This document shows positions 1 to 7,963 of a DNA stretch of 64,000 bases, one piece after another. Numbering within the stretch: the first letter of the stretch is position 1; each line of letters opens with the position of its first letter. The position numbers and the translations under genes are program-made. The DNA lies in NCBI GenBank assembly GCA_040506775.1, contig JBEVWC010000003.1:124001-188000 (forward strand), in the 5' to 3' direction. This DNA comes from Thiodiazotropha sp040506775 (GTDB lineage Bacteria; Pseudomonadota; Gammaproteobacteria; Chromatiales; Chromatiaceae). The notes under the pieces are model-generated. The model had not been told where the DNA came from. It did no database searches and saw only the letters and a list, made by a program, of their open reading frames with translations.

Positions 1-781
1 CCGCCACGATCATGAACACATCCAGGTCATACTCCCTGCCGTAGCGTTTTTCGTCCCAGGCCATGGCGTGTTTGAGCGAGACCATGGCGTGATCACACTT
101 GTCGATATTTTCCGGTTCGACATAGATCCTCAGGTCGACCTTGCGCCCTGAGGCGGTGACGAACTGGTCCTGCTGATAGCGCAGATCACCCGCGACCAGA
201 GCGAACAGATAGCAGGGTTTGGGAAAAGGATCCTCCCAGCGCACCTGGTGCCGCCCGCCTTCCAGATCGAGGGATTCGATACAATTTCCGTTCGACAGCA
301 ACACCGGGTAGCGCTGCTTGTCGGCACTGATCGTGGTGCTGAAGCGGGCCATCACATCCGGCCGGTCGGGATAGTAGGTGATGCGCCGGAAACCCTCCGC
401 CTCACACTGGGTACAGAACATTTGACCGGATTGATAAAGTCCCTCAAGCGCAGTGTTCTCCCGGGGATTGATCAACACCTCGGTGCGCAGTACGCACTTC
501 GCCCCCACGTTCAGGATGGTCAGGGAGCGGGGATCCAGCTGGTACTCCTGCGGGTCCAGTTCACGACCGTCCAGCTGCACCGAACAGAGCTGCAACTGTT
601 CACCATCCAGCACCAGATCCCCCGGCTGACCGGTATGGGCGGGATTGCGTCGCAGCTGAAGTTCACTGATGACCCGAGTCGCCTCCTCCTGCAGCTGAAA
701 TTCCAACGCCACCTGATCGACGAGATATTCCGGTGGACGATAGTCTTTGAGATAGATGGTTTTGGCGCTGTCTGTTCGCAT
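1..781 (-). CDS. pepN: Aminopeptidase N, N-terminal part (cut by window edge)
   Basis: The minus strand from 781 down to base 1 is open for about 260 codons with no stop and begins ATG, preceded by AGGA at a normal distance. The product starts MRTDSAKTIYLKDYRPPEYL and continues with TALEGLYQSG, CTQCEAEGFRRITYYPDRPD and FMIVA, which match the N-terminal beta domain of M1-family alanyl aminopeptidase PepN, a cytoplasmic zinc metallopeptidase that trims N-terminal residues from peptides. Family members are about 870 residues, so roughly 70 percent of the gene, including the catalytic GAMEN and HExxH-type motifs, lies outside the window. It is divergent from grxC. A plus-strand open frame at 248-838 is only its antisense shadow. 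Confidence 0.93.
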   Translation of the reverse strand, partial: MRTDSAKTIYLKDYRPPEYLVDQVALEFQLQEEATRVISELQLRRNPAHTGQPGDLVLDGEQLQLCSVQLDGRELDPQEYQLDPRSLTILNVGAKCVLRTEVLINPRENTALEGLYQSGQMFCTQCEAEGFRRITYYPDRPDVMARFSTTISADKQRYPVLLSNGNCIESLDLEGGRHQVRWEDPFPKPCYLFALVAGDLRYQQDQFVTASGRKVDLRIYVEPENIDKCDHAMVSLKHAMAWDEKRYGREYDLDVFMIVA

Positions 782-1024
782 AGGAGTTCCTGTGGTCCAC
801 CGGTGAGGTCAGCTCGAGAGTCAATGCAGAAAGTCTAATAGGGGCTGAACGGATCATGCAATGACCATTGTTGTGTCACAATCGCGGGACCCGCTCGGAT
901 ACCCGATATAGAAGTCGCCCCACTCTGCTGCTAGGATGTTAGGCAGAATCCACCATGAGCTAATCAATTCATTTCTCATGGTATTACAATTATTTAGCTT
1001 TAAGAATTTACCAGGAATCCGAAT

Positions 1025-1288
1025 ATGCCGCACGTCGTGATGTACTCCACCGCCATTTGTCCCTACTGCGTCAGGGCAAAGCACCTGTTGGAAAACAAGG
1101 GTGTCGAATTCGAAGAGATCCGTATCGACCACGACCGTGAGATCATGCAGGAGATGATGCGCCGGAGTAACCGCCAGACCGTCCCACAGATCTTCATCGA
1201 TGATTTTCATGTGGGTGGATATGACGACCTGGCCTCCCTGGAGATGTCCGGACGCCTGAACCAGTTACTCGGCCTCGCGGACGAATGA
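1025..1288 (+). CDS. grxC: Glutaredoxin 3
   Basis: An 87-residue thioredoxin-fold protein with the dithiol active site CPYC at residues 12-15, the cis-Pro region TVPQIF, and the glutathione-binding GGYDDL segment. It reduces protein disulfides and glutathionylated proteins in the cytoplasm using glutathione. The length matches GrxC (about 83-87 aa). An AGGA ribosome binding site lies 8 bases before the ATG. Its TGA overlaps the ATG of hslR (ATGA), so the two are translationally coupled and form an operon with the following gene. The gene is divergent from pepN. Confidence 0.96.
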   Translation: MPHVVMYSTAICPYCVRAKHLLENKGVEFEEIRIDHDREIMQEMMRRSNRQTVPQIFIDDFHVGGYDDLASLEMSGRLNQLLGLADE

Positions 1289-1692
1289 GCGAAGCCTCCC
1301 ATCCCGCGGAAAAGGTGCGCCTGGACAAATGGCTCTGGGCCGCGCGTTTTTTCAAGACCCGCCAGATTGCCGCTGAGGCGATCAACGGAGGCAAGGTGCA
1401 CCTCAATGGACAGCGCACCAAACCCGGCAAGGAGGTCAAGGCCGGCAGCCATTTGAGAATCCACAAGGGTTCCCTCGAGTGGGATGTCCGGGTCGTCGTA
1501 CCCGCAACCCAGCGCAGACCTGCTGCCGAAGCCTGCCACTTCTACGAAGAGGATCCTCAAAGCCTGCAGCGACGTGAGAAGGCGGTCGAAGCCCAGAGAC
1601 TGCAACGCTCACTGGCGCCGCAACCCGTGTCGACCAGACCCAGCAAGCGGGACCGCCGGATGATCCATCGTTTCACCCAGAAGACCCCCTGA
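1285..1692 (+). CDS. hslR: Heat shock protein 15, S4-domain RNA-binding protein
   Basis: 135 residues with an S4 RNA-binding domain at about residues 10-70 (VRLDKWLWAARFFKTR, then AINGGKVHLNG) and a basic C-terminal tail rich in Lys and Arg, as in Hsp15. The known family role is binding free 50S subunits carrying nascent chains so that stalled translation can be rescued. The start ATG overlaps the grxC stop. The stop is followed after two bases by the ATG of the next gene, so the three genes are one transcription unit. Confidence 0.93.
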   Translation: MSEASHPAEKVRLDKWLWAARFFKTRQIAAEAINGGKVHLNGQRTKPGKEVKAGSHLRIHKGSLEWDVRVVVPATQRRPAAEACHFYEEDPQSLQRREKAVEAQRLQRSLAPQPVSTRPSKRDRRMIHRFTQKTP

Positions 1693-1694
1693 TC

Positions 1695-2138
1695 ATGGAC
1701 CAGGACGCCTATCGCCGTACCTACCGGGAGATGAATGAGCGCTTCTGCGCTTACGAAAAGAGCATGCTCTCGCTACAGTGTCAGTGCAGCCAGGCGAAAA
1801 AGATCTGCATTGCGGAGCGCGAGGGTGTGCACTGTCTCTCGGACGAGGCACAGAACCAATGCCTGGAACTCCAGTCGGCGCTGCGCCAGCAAGCCCGGTT
1901 CGCCCTCAAAACCAACAATGACCGGGCGGTTCTGCCTCACGCCCAGGCGATGCGTCTGCAGGTCGGTGGACTGCGGGGATTACACGCGGCGTTGTTTCCG
2001 GATACCCCCATGCCTCCCAGAATAGAAGATGTGTATGGTTTGATCAGTCAGGCCAGGGAAACCTTTGGCAGTCTTGAGAACCTGCCCTTCCAAATCCTGA
2101 TACAACACGTTTCCGCCTACCAGGGCAGACGCCGCTGA
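1695..2138 (+). CDS. Conserved hypothetical protein, cysteine-rich N-terminus
   Basis: 147 residues, not assigned to a named family. Six cysteines fall in the first 56 residues (18, 29, 31, 38, 47, 56), in an arrangement that could hold a metal or Fe-S cluster; the remainder is predicted mostly helical and has none. There is no signal peptide or membrane segment. It starts two bases after hslR, so it is the last gene of the grxC-hslR unit, and it converges on dsrS. Function is unknown. A link to redox or sulfur chemistry is only suggested by its cysteines and location. Confidence 0.75.
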   Translation: MDQDAYRRTYREMNERFCAYEKSMLSLQCQCSQAKKICIAEREGVHCLSDEAQNQCLELQSALRQQARFALKTNNDRAVLPHAQAMRLQVGGLRGLHAALFPDTPMPPRIEDVYGLISQARETFGSLENLPFQILIQHVSAYQGRRR

Positions 2139-2170
2139 CCGCTACAGCCGGCCAGACACCCGGATGACCC

Positions 2171-3274
2171 TCACGCCAGAATAGACTTCATCAGTTCGCG
2201 CAAGGGATCGAACACCGGAGCCAGTTTTTTTCTCATCAAGCTGCCCATAGCGTCAGTCTTGGAAAAAACCGGTCGTACTACGCCATAGCCCATACCCGAA
2301 AGTGCGTACAACGCAACCAACAGCTCATGCTGCTCAGCAGAGGCCCGCAGACAGGCCTGATAGTCAGGATCCTGGTACTGCTGCGCCTGGGTCATCAGCT
2401 CATCCAGGGTCATGTCCGGATCACCCCCGGGCCGAAGATCCTTGAGATAGTCCCGGATCGCATCCAGCAGGAAGGTCACCACGTCCTGATTGGCCGGTTT
2501 CTCCATGACCCGCAGGCAGGTTGACACGAAACCCTGCCCCTGGGGACTGCTAATGCGCAGCATTTGTTGCGCAAAGGGATTGCCCTCCTGAGCGAGGAGC
2601 CCCAGCGCCTCCCGGGTGTCAGGTTCGAGGGCTTTGGCCGCTGGCGGTTGCGGCAGGTCATCCGGAGTACTGGCAAGAAACCCCAGATAATAAGTCGGCT
2701 TGCGCGCCCCCCGCTTCCACAACTCTGCGCGTTCCTCCTGCGAGATCAGACCTGGCTGCAGCGCGAGTTTCAGGCTCTCGATCATCAGCATCGGTTCGGT
2801 TTCGAAAGGCAGGTATTCGATCAGGAAATGCGCCAACTCGCTCCCCATCGCCCCCTGTACGACCTGAGGATTCTGCAGCATGCGACGTGCATTGTCCGGA
2901 TCCTGTGAGGTCCACCAGGCCCTGCGCGCCAGTTCGTCCGTCAACCCCCGGGCCGAGGCCACGGCAATGACTGCTTCAGGTTCGCCGAGCAGCAACAGGT
3001 TTTCCAGGTGCTCATCACGGGCCTGCCCCATTCGGGTCCAGCGTTTGAGATAGACAGGGTAACCGCCGGGGGAGCCGAGTACATGCCCGGATAACTCCTC
3101 ACGAATGCGCCGGAGGTACTGATCATCACGACTGGTGGGATTGAGCGACATTTTGCTTTCGCCCTGCTGGGTGAGGGCATGCAAGGTCATGGAGGATTCA
3201 TCGATCCGAATCGCCCGGGGCTTGTTGGCAAGCAACACCCGCAGGCGCAGTGCGTCTTCATGAGAAAGATCCAT
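2171..3274 (-). CDS. dsrS: Sulfur oxidation protein DsrS
   Basis: A 367-residue soluble protein without signal peptide or membrane helices, the last gene of the dsr series. DsrS of Allochromatium vinosum is a cytoplasmic protein of about 41 kDa of unclear function that contributes to sulfur globule oxidation; size, position and gene order here agree. GGAG stands 4 bases before the ATG. The assignment rests mainly on synteny immediately after dsrR, because the family has no diagnostic catalytic motif I can point to. It is separated from dsrR by 190 bp that holds a perfect 20-bp palindrome. Confidence 0.85.
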   Translation of the reverse strand: MDLSHEDALRLRVLLANKPRAIRIDESSMTLHALTQQGESKMSLNPTSRDDQYLRRIREELSGHVLGSPGGYPVYLKRWTRMGQARDEHLENLLLLGEPEAVIAVASARGLTDELARRAWWTSQDPDNARRMLQNPQVVQGAMGSELAHFLIEYLPFETEPMLMIESLKLALQPGLISQEERAELWKRGARKPTYYLGFLASTPDDLPQPPAAKALEPDTREALGLLAQEGNPFAQQMLRISSPQGQGFVSTCLRVMEKPANQDVVTFLLDAIRDYLKDLRPGGDPDMTLDELMTQAQQYQDPDYQACLRASAEQHELLVALYALSGMGYGVVRPVFSKTDAMGSLMRKKLAPVFDPLRELMKSILA

Positions 3275-3382
3275 GCTGCTCCAAAATGTATATGTTAAGT
3301 TTTTTCACCCGTTGGGTGGGTTGAAACGGCTTATCCGGTAGGGGCCGGGTGTGAGAACCGATACACCCGGACTTTAAGCACC

Positions 3383-3402
3383 GGGACTTTGCGCAAAGTC
3401 CC
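3383..3402. repeat. Perfect 20-bp palindrome between dsrR and dsrS
   Basis: GGGACTTTGC followed directly by GCAAAGTCCC is a perfect 10+10 inverted repeat. As RNA it could form a hairpin between the dsrR and dsrS cistrons and so tune dsrS expression. There is no T-run, so it is not a classical terminator. The adjacent motif at about 3410-3423 recurs near 52738-52751, so this may be part of a dispersed repeat. Confidence 0.7.
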
Positions 3403-3464
3403 CGCTACGAGGCAAGACCCTTCAGGCCGATATCGCGGATATCCCTGACGCGCCGGCTATCGGC

Positions 3465-3785
3465 CTACTGTATGGGTTCGTCGAGTGGAAGGTAATTGCT
3501 GTCTTTGGGGTTGAGAAAGATGAACTGACTCTCCCCGTCATCCAGCTCCGCAAAATCCATGGTCGTCTCATCCAGTAGCGAGTAGTGCTCGGGTTCCATG
3601 ACGATATTGATACCCTCTGAATCGAATTGGATATCTTCATCCTTGGCGTCATCAAAACCCATCAGATAGTCAAAGCTGCCATCCTCTTTCTGCTGAGCGG
3701 CAAAACGCAGGGCCATACCTTCCGTACCGCCCATCTTTGCTGCCTGGAGTATCTGCTGCGCTGCCCGGGGTGTAATTTTAAACAT
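3465..3785 (-). CDS. dsrR: DsrR, cysteine-free A-type scaffold (IscA/ErpA-like) protein
   Basis: 106 residues with the HesB/IscA fold (MFKITPRAAQQILQAAK at the start, GFDDAKDEDIQFDSEGINIV in the middle). All three cysteines that bind Fe-S clusters in IscA are absent and there is no cysteine anywhere, as described for DsrR of A. vinosum, where the protein is thought to act post-transcriptionally in the dsr system. The start codon lies within the dsrN end (8-bp overlap), so the two are translationally coupled. Confidence 0.92.
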   Translation of the reverse strand: MFKITPRAAQQILQAAKMGGTEGMALRFAAQQKEDGSFDYLMGFDDAKDEDIQFDSEGINIVMEPEHYSLLDETTMDFAELDDGESQFIFLNPKDSNYLPLDEPIQ

Positions 3786-5202
3786 CGCTTACCTGTACCT
3801 TGCTTGCTGCTTGAACATCTTTTTCAGCCGCGACCTGTGCGACGAAGCGCCTGACCCAATCATTTCCGCCGACACTTCTCATGTGCGTATAGCTTGCCAG
3901 CAGATTCTTGTAAATGTAGCCATCATGCTTACCATCGATTCCGTACCCTCGGACCACCTCATAGGCGAACTCATCGTCCTTGGCTTCCAATCCCTCCAGC
4001 GAGGAGTAGTGGAATTCGTGGGCGGGAATCGTGTCACCGGGTTCTGTCTGAACACTCGGCCAATGACTCCGGCCGGTTTCCCGAAGCCGCACATAGCCAC
4101 GCCCTTTGGGTTTCTCGTGCATCACCGTATCTGCGGGTATCACACCGGCCATTCTACATTGTTTCCCATTCCAGGTAAGCGTCCGGGTCAGGTAGATCAA
4201 CCCTCCACATTCCGCGTATACCGGACCTCCCTTTTCGATGAACTCCGCCACTGAACGACGCATCGTGCTGTTATGCTGCAGTGCATCCATGGCGGTCTCG
4301 GGAAAGCCACCTCCGAGAAATAGTCCATCCACGTCAGGCAGTTGAGAGTCATTCAGGGTGTCGAATTCGACCAACTCCACTCCCAAAGAGAGAAACCTCT
4401 CCAGATCATCAGGATAGTAGAAACCAAACGCCCGGTCTTTTGCCAGTCCGATACGCAGCCCTGAGTATTTCTCATCAACAGGATTTGAAATCCCATTCAC
4501 GACAGGCAACACAGGCTTACTCACAAGGTCCGCGATGCCCAACAGACGATCGAGATCAACCTGCTCTTCAACCCGAGAGGCAAGCCGCGCGATCAGCGTC
4601 TCAGCCCCTGCCTCCTCGTTGCCCGGAATCAAACCCAGGTGGCGCTCAACGATCTGCAGGTCAGGATCCTGATGCACAGAACCGAGCACCGGGATATCCG
4701 TGTAGTGCTCAACAACCTCGATCAGTTTCCTCTCATGACGGCTGCCCCCGACCCGGTTCAGAATCACCCCGGCGAAATTGACCTCGGTGTCGAATGCCTG
4801 GTATCCGAGCAGCAGGGGAGCGATACCCCGCGTCATACCCTGGCAATTGATCACCAGAATGACTGGCAAGCCCAGCAGTTTCGCCATCGCGGCATTGCTG
4901 TTTGAGCCTTGCAGATCCATACCATCGAAGAGCCCGATATTGCCTTCCACCAGACCCAGGCGGGCTGCCTGCATGTGCTGCCCATAGGTGGCAAGGATCT
5001 GTTCCGCTGACTGAGTATTGAAATCCAGGTTGTAGCAGGGATTGCCGGAAGCCTGGCCATGCCAGATAGGATCGATGTAGTCCGGTCCTTTTTTGAAAGG
5101 CTGAACCATCAATCCACGATTGGCATAGGCCCTCACCAAACCGATCGACAGGGTGGTTTTGCCTGAAGACTTGTGGGCGGCTGAAATATAGAAGGCGGAC
5201 AC
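3778..5202 (-). CDS. dsrN: DsrN, siroheme amidating glutamine amidotransferase
   Basis: A CobB/CbiA (cobyrinic acid a,c-diamide synthase) family enzyme. In the dsr system it amidates siroheme to the siro(haem)amide used by DsrAB. The N-terminal ATPase domain opens SAFYISAAHKSSGKTTLSIG with a P-loop. The C-terminal class-I glutamine amidotransferase domain has FLGGGFPET and the nucleophile Cys in AECGGLIYL. I chose the GTG at 5202 (VSAFYISAAH), which gives 474 residues, the family length. The frame stays open upstream to an ATG at 5307, but that extension has no homology to the family that I recognise. It lies 320 bp downstream of dsrP, beyond a terminator-like hairpin. Confidence 0.93.
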   Translation of the reverse strand: MSAFYISAAHKSSGKTTLSIGLVRAYANRGLMVQPFKKGPDYIDPIWHGQASGNPCYNLDFNTQSAEQILATYGQHMQAARLGLVEGNIGLFDGMDLQGSNSNAAMAKLLGLPVILVINCQGMTRGIAPLLLGYQAFDTEVNFAGVILNRVGGSRHERKLIEVVEHYTDIPVLGSVHQDPDLQIVERHLGLIPGNEEAGAETLIARLASRVEEQVDLDRLLGIADLVSKPVLPVVNGISNPVDEKYSGLRIGLAKDRAFGFYYPDDLERFLSLGVELVEFDTLNDSQLPDVDGLFLGGGFPETAMDALQHNSTMRRSVAEFIEKGGPVYAECGGLIYLTRTLTWNGKQCRMAGVIPADTVMHEKPKGRGYVRLRETGRSHWPSVQTEPGDTIPAHEFHYSSLEGLEAKDDEFAYEVVRGYGIDGKHDGYIYKNLLASYTHMRSVGGNDWVRRFVAQVAAEKDVQAASKVQVSDV

Positions 5203-5522
5203 GGAATTTGGATACCTGCAGAATATTACCGATATCCTACCCGGATAGTGGTAAATCCTCCACTCATGTAATAGGGGTGATTTGTGGGGCTTATCAGACT
5301 GTTGCACACCACTCGAACGACTCAGTCCGGTGCCGCATCTGAGATTAGCCGACTTGTCAGATCCTCAAACAGAGTTGCGTCAGTGATGCCATTCCGGGTG
5401 GATGGACGCTGCAGTCTCTGAGACCTGTCTGTTCTGATTCACTGATTCCTTGAAGCAGCTGTGATTTCCGCGCAAAAAAAATCCCGGGACATGCCCGGGA
5501 TTTTCTGCAGAACGGTTGTCGC
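5203..5522. other. dsrP-dsrN intergenic region, no gene
   Basis: 320 bp without a credible coding frame. The dsrP-proximal end holds the terminator at 5473-5505. The rest must contain any promoter that drives dsrNRS separately, but I see no convincing -35/-10 pair. Confidence 0.6.
5473..5505 (-). terminator. Rho-independent terminator after dsrP
   Basis: Read on the minus strand, an 11-bp stem (AAAATCCCGGG / CCCGGGATTTT) with a 5-base loop is followed by an uninterrupted T-run (A-run at 5474-5480 on plus). It starts about 18 bp past the dsrP stop. It should end or attenuate the dsrA-P transcript before dsrNRS. Confidence 0.88.
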
Positions 5523-6710
5523 TCAGTCTTCGAGTGTCTCGGGAAATACCTTGAACACCCGGGCGCCGACCGCCACCATGGTAAGCGCCACCGCGACACC
5601 CGCGACCCCGAGGGCTGCCTCCGGGAACGTGGGCACGTAGCTCGCGACCTGACCGTCGAAGAAGCCAGATTCGACCACTTCCTTGCCAGGAAAGAGGCTC
5701 ATCGGGAAGGCCTGTCCACCAATCACGATCACATAGATCTGGAAGAATCCGCCGATCAGCACCGCAATCGAAGCGAATGCAATGGCCCAGCGGGACTTGT
5801 CGAAGGCCGGCGAGTAGATCAGAAACAGGGGCAGAATACCGCCAATGAAGACCTGACCGATCCAGAACATCTGGGTGTAAACGCCGCCGTCCAGCAGAAT
5901 GAAGCGCTCGATCCCGTGGTGCTGGGTGATATAGAGATTGGTCAGATTGTAAACCAGAGTGAAATACAGCACTGCGCCAACAAATACGCCAAGCAGATTC
6001 TTCAGTCGCGTCAGACGAAGATCGCCAATTTCCCGATCACCCCAGATGTAGGCAGCAATCAGGGTGATGATGAAGAACGCCAGACCGAAGCTGAAAGACA
6101 TGATCACGAACATGGGCGCCATGATCGCCGCATCATAGGCTTCACGCGCCACCAGAAAACCGAAGATCGAGCCGGTACCGGTGGTCAGCGCAATACGCCA
6201 GAAAAACGCTGCGAAACCCACGGTGCGATTGTACTTGTTGACCGTCCGATCCATCATGGTCCACAGATAGACGCCGACGATGGCGAAGAAGCCGGAATAG
6301 AGGATCACATTCCAGGCGAATATCGACTTGAAGTTGTACTGGGTCATCGCAACGATGAGACGATCCGGACGTCCCAGATCCAGGACGAGTACCATCAAAC
6401 CACCCGCCAACAACCCGATCGCCAGCAATCCCGAGTAACGGCCCAGGGGCTTGTACATGGGCCCCCCGAACACCGACCCGATGGATGCCACGTTCAGGGC
6501 ACCGGACGCCGCGACGATCAGGAAAATCGCGAACACATGAGGAAGACCCCAGACCACCTGGTTGGTCATGCCGGTCACCCAGTGACCGTTGTGTTCCATG
6601 TAGAAGGCAGCGCCCAGGCCGATGGCAATAAACACACCCAACAGGGCCAGTCCGGACCAGAAACGTCCAGGGGTGCCGCAGTAGAGCTCACGGTAATACA
6701 TCTTACTCAT
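5523..6710 (-). CDS. dsrP: DsrP, NrfD-type integral membrane subunit of DsrMKJOP
   Basis: 395 residues with about ten hydrophobic helices (such as LALLGVFIAIGLGAAFYM near the N-terminus and VAVALTMVAVGA near the C-terminus), typical of the NrfD/PsrC quinone-interacting family. In DsrMKJOP it exchanges electrons between the quinone pool and the periplasmic subunits DsrJ and DsrO. It begins 22 bp after the dsrO stop, with GGGAG upstream of the ATG. A terminator follows the gene. Confidence 0.96.
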   Translation of the reverse strand: MSKMYYRELYCGTPGRFWSGLALLGVFIAIGLGAAFYMEHNGHWVTGMTNQVVWGLPHVFAIFLIVAASGALNVASIGSVFGGPMYKPLGRYSGLLAIGLLAGGLMVLVLDLGRPDRLIVAMTQYNFKSIFAWNVILYSGFFAIVGVYLWTMMDRTVNKYNRTVGFAAFFWRIALTTGTGSIFGFLVAREAYDAAIMAPMFVIMSFSFGLAFFIITLIAAYIWGDREIGDLRLTRLKNLLGVFVGAVLYFTLVYNLTNLYITQHHGIERFILLDGGVYTQMFWIGQVFIGGILPLFLIYSPAFDKSRWAIAFASIAVLIGGFFQIYVIVIGGQAFPMSLFPGKEVVESGFFDGQVASYVPTFPEAALGVAGVAVALTMVAVGARVFKVFPETLED

Positions 6711-6732
6711 CTGAATCCAAGCTCCCCTCAGG

Positions 6733-7482
6733 TCACAGGTTGAGATAACGCACGCCGGTGTTCAACTCGAGGTCGGCCCGGATCTGTACTGAGTTTTTGG
6801 TCTTGAGTGCCTTGCTGATCTCACTGTTGGGGTCCTTGAGATCACCGAACAGTATTGCGGCGTGACCCTCTTTTTCACAAGCTTCCTGACAAGCAGTCTG
6901 CATGACGCCTTCATCGATACGATGTACGCACAGGGTGCACGACTCGACACAACCCTTGCCACGTGGCTGGTTCGTGGATTGGTCTGTCAACGTCTCGTGG
7001 ACAAAAGAGCGTGCCTTGTAGGGACAGGCCATCATGCAATAACGGCAACCGATACAGCGATGTCGGTCAACCAGCACGATACCATCCTCGCGTTTGAAGG
7101 ATGCCGTAGTCGGGCACACGTCGACACAAGGTGGAAACTCGCAATGCTGGCACATCAGTACCATGCGATTTTCATGCTGTGTCTGCATATCCCTGAGTTT
7201 GACCGTACGAATCCAAACCGCGTCGGTTTCCGGCCTGCCCGTGCTGTGTAAACCGTTTTCGGTATTACAGGCATCGACACAGGCACTGCACCCGTCCGCA
7301 CACTTATTGGTATCGATCAGCATGCCCCATCGGTTCTTGCTTGAGGCGCCTTTGGTTTCAACTGCCGCATTTGCAGCATGCAGGAACACTCCCGGGGCTA
7401 TGGTAGCGACACCGGTAGCAGCGATCGTTGCACCAATAAGCAGACGACGGTCTTTATTCGGCTGGTCATTCATATTGCTCAT
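6733..7482 (-). CDS. dsrO: DsrO, periplasmic Fe-S subunit with Tat signal
   Basis: 249 residues. The N-terminus has a twin-arginine motif (KDRRLLIGA) and a hydrophobic stretch ending at an AANA-type cleavage site, so the protein is exported by Tat. Four cysteine motifs follow (CADGCSACVDAC, CQHCEFPPCVDVC, CIGCRYCMMAC, CTLCVHRIDEG..C), enough for four cubane clusters as in DMSO-reductase-type FeS subunits. It carries electrons between DsrJ and DsrP on the periplasmic face. The gene starts two bases after dsrJ. Confidence 0.96.
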   Translation of the reverse strand: MSNMNDQPNKDRRLLIGATIAATGVATIAPGVFLHAANAAVETKGASSKNRWGMLIDTNKCADGCSACVDACNTENGLHSTGRPETDAVWIRTVKLRDMQTQHENRMVLMCQHCEFPPCVDVCPTTASFKREDGIVLVDRHRCIGCRYCMMACPYKARSFVHETLTDQSTNQPRGKGCVESCTLCVHRIDEGVMQTACQEACEKEGHAAILFGDLKDPNSEISKALKTKNSVQIRADLELNTGVRYLNL

Positions 7483-7484
7483 GA

Positions 7485-7955
7485 TCAGTCTCTCTGTCGG
7501 CCAGTGGTCTGACTCATTGTCTGGTTATGAAAAGAACCCGCGGGATGGTAGCCAAGCTTACCATTCTTGCCATTGGGTTCCGGTGTCGTCCGATGACACT
7601 GGAAACATGGCAGGCTCACAGCAACGTAACCATGACAAACCTGACAAAATTCACCTTCGTCAGTAACCGGAATGGCGTGTCCACTGTCATCCTGGGAGGC
7701 GTGGCATTCGATGCACTCCACCAGGCTGAACTTGGAACCGCGAATACCGTCCCGGACCGTTTCGTCCCGTTCGTGTTTGAGATAGTCCATGTGGTTGCGT
7801 CGCATATCCGCAGTCGGCGCCACACAACTCGACAGCTTGGCTGCCTTGGAACTCTTGGTTACGAGGGCACTCTCACCGAAGGCCTGCATCGCGGGAAACA
7901 GAATTCCCGCGCAGACCAGGATGAGAAGCCGTTTGCTGATGAGAGAACTACGCAT
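7485..7955 (-). CDS. dsrJ: DsrJ, periplasmic triheme cytochrome c
   Basis: 156 residues with an N-terminal hydrophobic helix (LLILVCAGILFPAMQAFG) acting as signal or anchor and three c-type heme motifs: CIECH, CQVCH and CFQCH. This matches DsrJ, the triheme cytochrome of DsrMKJOP whose hemes in A. vinosum include unusual axial ligation. AGGAG lies 5 bases before the ATG and only 8 bp separate it from the dsrL stop. Confidence 0.96.
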   Translation of the reverse strand: MRSSLISKRLLILVCAGILFPAMQAFGESALVTKSSKAAKLSSCVAPTADMRRNHMDYLKHERDETVRDGIRGSKFSLVECIECHASQDDSGHAIPVTDEGEFCQVCHGYVAVSLPCFQCHRTTPEPNGKNGKLGYHPAGSFHNQTMSQTTGRQRD

Positions 7956-7963
7956 CTCAGCTC

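Noticed and set aside
248..838. A 196-codon plus-strand frame at the left end
   Set aside because: The minus strand here clearly encodes PepN; the plus frame is its complement.
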